NCBI GenBank assembly: GCA_012932295.1
Contig: JAAONU010000003.1
Coordinates: 27,948,361-28,012,360 of the forward strand
Direction: 5' to 3'
Length of the DNA stretch: 64,000 bases
Source of the DNA: Cyclina sinensis
Taxonomy: Eukaryota > Mollusca > Bivalvia > Venerida > Veneridae
Shown here: piece by piece, positions 60,645 to 64,000 of the stretch
How the letters are laid out: each line of letters begins with the position of its first letter
Numbering within the stretch: position 1 is the stretch's first letter
Notes under the pieces: model-generated
Database searches by the model: none
What the model saw: the letters and a program-made list of their open reading frames with translations, nothing else
What the model was told of the DNA's origin: nothing
Translations under genes and position numbers: made by a program

Positions 60645-61060
60645 ACATGGGATGGGACGGTACTACCCTACTCCATTCCTGCATCGGACCCCAACCATTA
60701 TCTACCCCACCTCCATTTTTTATGCGTAGGCACACCCCCTCCCCTCTCATAGCACCACCCCATTTTTTTTTGTTTTTTACACGTCTTTTTTATACGTAGG
60801 TACTTGTTCCCCCGCACCATCACGTTCCCTGCCTCTCCACCCACCCATCCCCTGCAATTGTTTTTTTTTAATTATTTAACTTTTCTTATAGATACATACT
60901 TGTTTCCCCCCACCCACCCAATCACCCCCATTATTTTTTTTTTCTTCACATTTTTGCATACATAATTTCCCCCGCTTCCACGCCCCTACCCCCTAATCTA
61001 GCCCCATCCATGTTTTGTTTTTTTCTAAACGTAGGGAATTGTTCCCTCACCATTGTTCCT
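60645..61060. repeat. C/T-rich pyrimidine tract with loose ~100-bp periodicity
   Basis: Several C-rich blocks (CACCCCCTCCCCTCTC, CCACCCACCCATCCCC, CCCCCCACCCACCCAATC) alternate with T runs and TACGTAGG.A..TGTTCCC words. Strong strand asymmetry. Non-coding. Confidence 0.75.
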
Positions 61061-61064
61061 TGAC

Positions 61065-62420
61065 AAGGTGGTATATTGGGGGAAATTAATCACAATCATT
61101 GATATCTTTAGCTTATTTTATAGTAGTATTTTAACTCCAATCTATACTTAGAAAAAGATTACACCCATTTTGAAATAGGGGTACTATGGGCAGTAGCCAA
61201 CGGTTCTGCCGAATTTCTTGTTTTAAACAGTTTCAACTTCTTACTCATTTTTCCATAAGTTTTAGCACAATTATATTCTTCTATTTTTATGCCGATTGCT
61301 TTTCAAAGCACAGTTAAATGCAGGAGTTTTTTTATTTCCAGTTATCATTACATTCTTTTGTGTAAAAATGTCTATGAGGTTGCGTTTAATTTCATTTTTT
61401 TACATTTTAGTAGATATTCCGGTTTTTATTATCTTTTCTAATTTAGTTCGTATTTGAAGAACCTTCTTTGAATGAAAAAAGTGTGGACATAAATTTAATA
61501 ATTTGTTTAAAGAACTAAAATTGATACATGTGTTTTACATAATATTATATTATAGTATTATATATTATATTATTATTGTAGTAATTGTCAGAAATAAACT
61601 ATTACTTCATTAATCTAGGTAGCTATTAACATAAAAGATATTCATTTCGAAGTGTTTCCTTTCTCTATTTTATATTTATTGTAACTTTACAACATAGTTA
61701 ACGCGATGGCAGAATTGTATATTATAAGTTTCAGTTTTGTACCTAAGGGTTGCATAATAATTTGGGAGTAGCCAAAATTAATATTATTAAAAAAAACAAA
61801 AAAAAAAAACAATGTGATTCTTAAATACCTCTATGAATCATTTAAATAAACTAAAAGAGTAAGTCAATACAACAATGTCTTCTACCGTTGTCGAAAAACT
61901 TCTGACACATTGAATGGGAATTTAATAACTTTTCCCTAAACTTGTAGGCTTTGGTTTTTGTTATTGCTTTGTTTACGGATCTTTCAATCCGATTAAACAA
62001 TACTCAGAACATTAGTTTTGTAAGAAGTTCTGACAACTTAAAATATTTAGCTTATGGATCAATGAAAATCAAGTATGATAAAGCCACTTTAAAAAATCCG
62101 TTCATCCAACAAGGCAATACACACGACCTTAATTTCAGAGATTTTGTGTCAAAATCCGACAAGAAAAAAGTAAATAAAAACGCCTTTATATAGTTGAGAA
62201 TTTATTTCTGATAAAGACTGAAAATGATTTAATCTTTAAAGTAAGATATTTTATAAATGGAGCTTGAAAATAAATTAAAACAGCATAAACATCCATATTT
62301 AGGAAATATCATGTTCAAACCTCTTACGCAGTGACCTCCCCTTCATTTCTTTTAACCGATGCGCAGAGTAGACACTAATGACAAAAATTGGTGTTTTGGT
62401 AACCAAAACTAGTTTTGATG
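61065..62420. other. AT-rich intergenic stretch
   Basis: (TATTA)n-like repeats at 61543-61580 and an A-rich run at 61789-61811. An acceptor-like site at ~61946 precedes an 80-codon frame that I do not recognise. Confidence 0.35.
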
Positions 62421-62626
62421 ACTAATTATGCCCCCTCTTCAAAGAACTGGGGGTATATTGCTTTGCATTTGTATGTCTGTACGTCGGTCCGTCGGTCCGT
62501 AGACCAAATGGTTTCCGACCAATAACTAAAGAATGCTTAGGCCTAGGAACTTCAAACTTGGTAGGATGATTGTCCATCACCAGTAGATGACCCCTATTGT
62601 TTTTAGGGTCAAGGGGTCAAAGGTCA

Positions 62627-62641
62627 AGGTCACACTGACCT
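62627..62641. promoter_or_regulatory. Perfect IR3 (ERE-type) palindrome in element G, copy 1
   Basis: AGGTCACACTGACCT, preceded by GGTCAAAGGTCA so that DR-type half-sites are also present. It recurs at the same monomer position in the next two monomers. Confidence 0.5.
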
Positions 62642-62771
62642 TGTAGGTAGAAACGGTTTCCGACCAATAACTAAAAAAATGCTTAGGCCTAGAAACTTCA
62701 AACTTGGTAGGATGATTGTCCATCACCAGTAGATGACCCTATTGATTTTGGGGTCAAGGGGTCAAAGGTCA

Positions 62772-62786
62772 AGGTCACATTGACCT
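62772..62786. promoter_or_regulatory. Perfect IR3 (ERE-type) palindrome in element G, copy 2
   Basis: AGGTCACATTGACCT, 145 bp after the first. Confidence 0.5.
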
Positions 62787-62916
62787 TGTAGGTAGAAACG
62801 GTTTCCGACCAATAACTAAAGAATGCTTAGGCCTAGAAACTTCAAACTTGGTAGGAATATTGTCCATCACCAGTAGATGACCCCTATTGATATTGGGGTC
62901 AAGGGGTCAAAGGTCA

Positions 62917-62931
62917 AGGTCACATTGACCT
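62917..62931. promoter_or_regulatory. Perfect IR3 (ERE-type) palindrome in element G, copy 3
   Basis: AGGTCACATTGACCT, 145 bp after the second. Later monomers keep only the first half-site. Confidence 0.5.
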
Positions 62932-63934
62932 TGTAGGTAGAAACGGTTTCCGACCAATAACTAGAGAACGCTTTGACCTAGGTTCATCAAACTTAGTATG
63001 CTGGTTGGTCATCAGTAGTAGATGCCCCCTATTGATTTTGAGGTCATTAGGTCAAAGGTCAAGATCACAGGGACCTTCATCCTAAAAACGGTTTCCGATC
63101 AATAATTAGAGAACGCTTTGACCTAGGTTCACCAAACTTGGTATGCTGGTTGGTCATTACCAGTAGATGACCCTCTATTGATTTTGAGGTCATTAGGTTA
63201 AAGGTCAAGCTTACAGGGACCTTCATCCTAAAAATGGTTTCCGATCAATAACTAGAGAACGCTTCGCCCTAGGTTCACCAAACTTGGTATGCTGGTTGGT
63301 CATCACCAGTAGATGATCCCTATTGACTTTGAGATCATTAGGTCAAAGGTCAAAGTCACAGAGACTTTCATCTTAAAAACGGTTTCCGATCAATAACTAG
63401 AGAACGCTTTGACCTAGTTTCACCAAATTTGGTCTGCTGGTTGATCATCACCAATAGATGACCCTCTATTGATTTTGAGGTCATTAGGTCAAAGGTCAAG
63501 CTCACAGAGACTTTGAATCTAAAAACGGTTTCCGATCAATAACTTGAGAATGCTTTGACCTAGGTTCACCAAACTTGGTGTGCTGGTTGGTCATGACCAA
63601 TAAATGACCCCTATTGATTTTGAGGTCATTAGGTCAATGGTCAAGGCCACAGAGACCTTGATCCTAAAAACGGTTTCTGATCAATAACTAGAGAACGCTT
63701 TGGCCCAACCACAAGCAATTAGGTGCTGCCGTTGGGCATTTATGTTTTACAAACATTTCTTGTTTTGAATTTCTAATATAAGCTGACTTCTACCTCACCG
63801 TATGCATGTATGTGGCAAATACTTACCATAAATCTCTTTGCTTTTGAAAGCCTGCTACGTTGATCTAGTTGATAGATAGATATTCTACTTAGTCAGGTTA
63901 ACCGCTTAGGTCCTGTCATGATTATATTCTAGAA

Positions 63935-64000
63935 TATCCTCAATCTGATTAAAATCATATCCTAAACATCGCTATGCTATTAGGATCTGAGGACGACCAA
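63935..64000. repeat. Dispersed repeat shared with ~34800-34860, cut by the window edge
   Basis: CAATCTGATTAAAATCATAT then GCTATGCTATTAGGATCTGA and GGACGA matches the earlier copy with few differences. Confidence 0.75.

Larger units (their letters stand above)
62424..63765 (+). mobile_element. Element G: hairpin-ended repeat with nine ~145-bp monomers
   Basis: The left hairpin ATGCCCCC...GGGGGTAT (62428-62456) precedes GTCGGTCCGTCGGTCCGTAG. Monomers carry GTTTCCG anchors at 62511, 62656, 62801, 62946, 63091, 63237, 63382 and 63528 (145-146 bp), with a last degraded one at 63673. The right terminus is GTTGGGCATTTATG then TTTCTTGTTTT, i.e. AAACAAGA on the minus strand. It is non-coding. Confidence 0.9.

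Noticed and set aside
61946..62193. 80-codon frame with an upstream acceptor-like CTTGTAG
   Set aside because: No ATG nearby and AT-driven composition; no partner exon seen.

Overview
This is animal nuclear DNA: AT-rich, intron-containing, with few genes and many repeats. The repeat repertoire points to a mollusc, most likely a marine bivalve: dispersed elements full of AAGGTCAAGGTCA-type motifs, a DIRS-type tyrosine-recombinase retrotransposon, many foldback and TIR elements, and a NACHT gene with a CXorf38/DZIP3-like N-terminus. The species cannot be fixed from sequence alone.

Two protein-coding genes are supported by domain content plus splice logic, both on the minus strand. (1) A Star/FkbM-methyltransferase-like type II membrane protein: exon 1 at 12369-12662 joins in phase 0 to an exon starting at 718, across an intron of about 11.65 kb, and the gene probably continues beyond the left edge. 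(2) A four-exon HEPN-like plus NACHT gene at 18749-23600, modelled as 1222 residues with all three splice junctions phase-compatible. It is a candidate innate-immune NLR-type NTPase.

Most of the remaining sequence is repeats. Left part (1-10 kb, inside the intron of gene 1): a 60-bp minisatellite, a degenerate 60/120-bp array, a 28-bp array, and a CpG-rich foldback with 46-bp inverted ends. From 9.5 to 17.4 kb lie several related-looking elements built from ~145-bp tandem monomers. Two of them (10.9-12.3 and 16.2-17.2 kb) are inverted copies of each other, and the first ends about 20 bp from the exon-1 splice donor. From 27.8 to 34.3 kb come four more repeat blocks of similar design. At 35.1-36.4 kb is a pogo/Tigger-like DNA transposon remnant with 25-bp TIRs and TA target duplication. 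At 37.6-38.05 kb is a TIR/TA element carrying a tRNA-like segment. At 38.9-42.3 kb is a broken DIRS-like retroelement (Gag-like, RT, RNase H, tyrosine recombinase). A LINE remnant is at 45.9-47.6 kb and a LINE endonuclease fragment at 51.4 kb. The right part holds a 42-bp minisatellite (57.8 kb), a ~188-bp palindrome-bearing satellite (58.5-60.1 kb), a C-rich pyrimidine tract (60.6-61.1 kb) and a 145-bp array with perfect IR3 nuclear-receptor palindromes (62.4-63.8 kb).

The best candidates for something undescribed are the modular superfamily of hairpin-ended elements sharing an AAACAAGA end and ~145-bp monomers, and the HEPN-like/NACHT gene. The genes show no operon-like co-operation; each stands alone among repeats.
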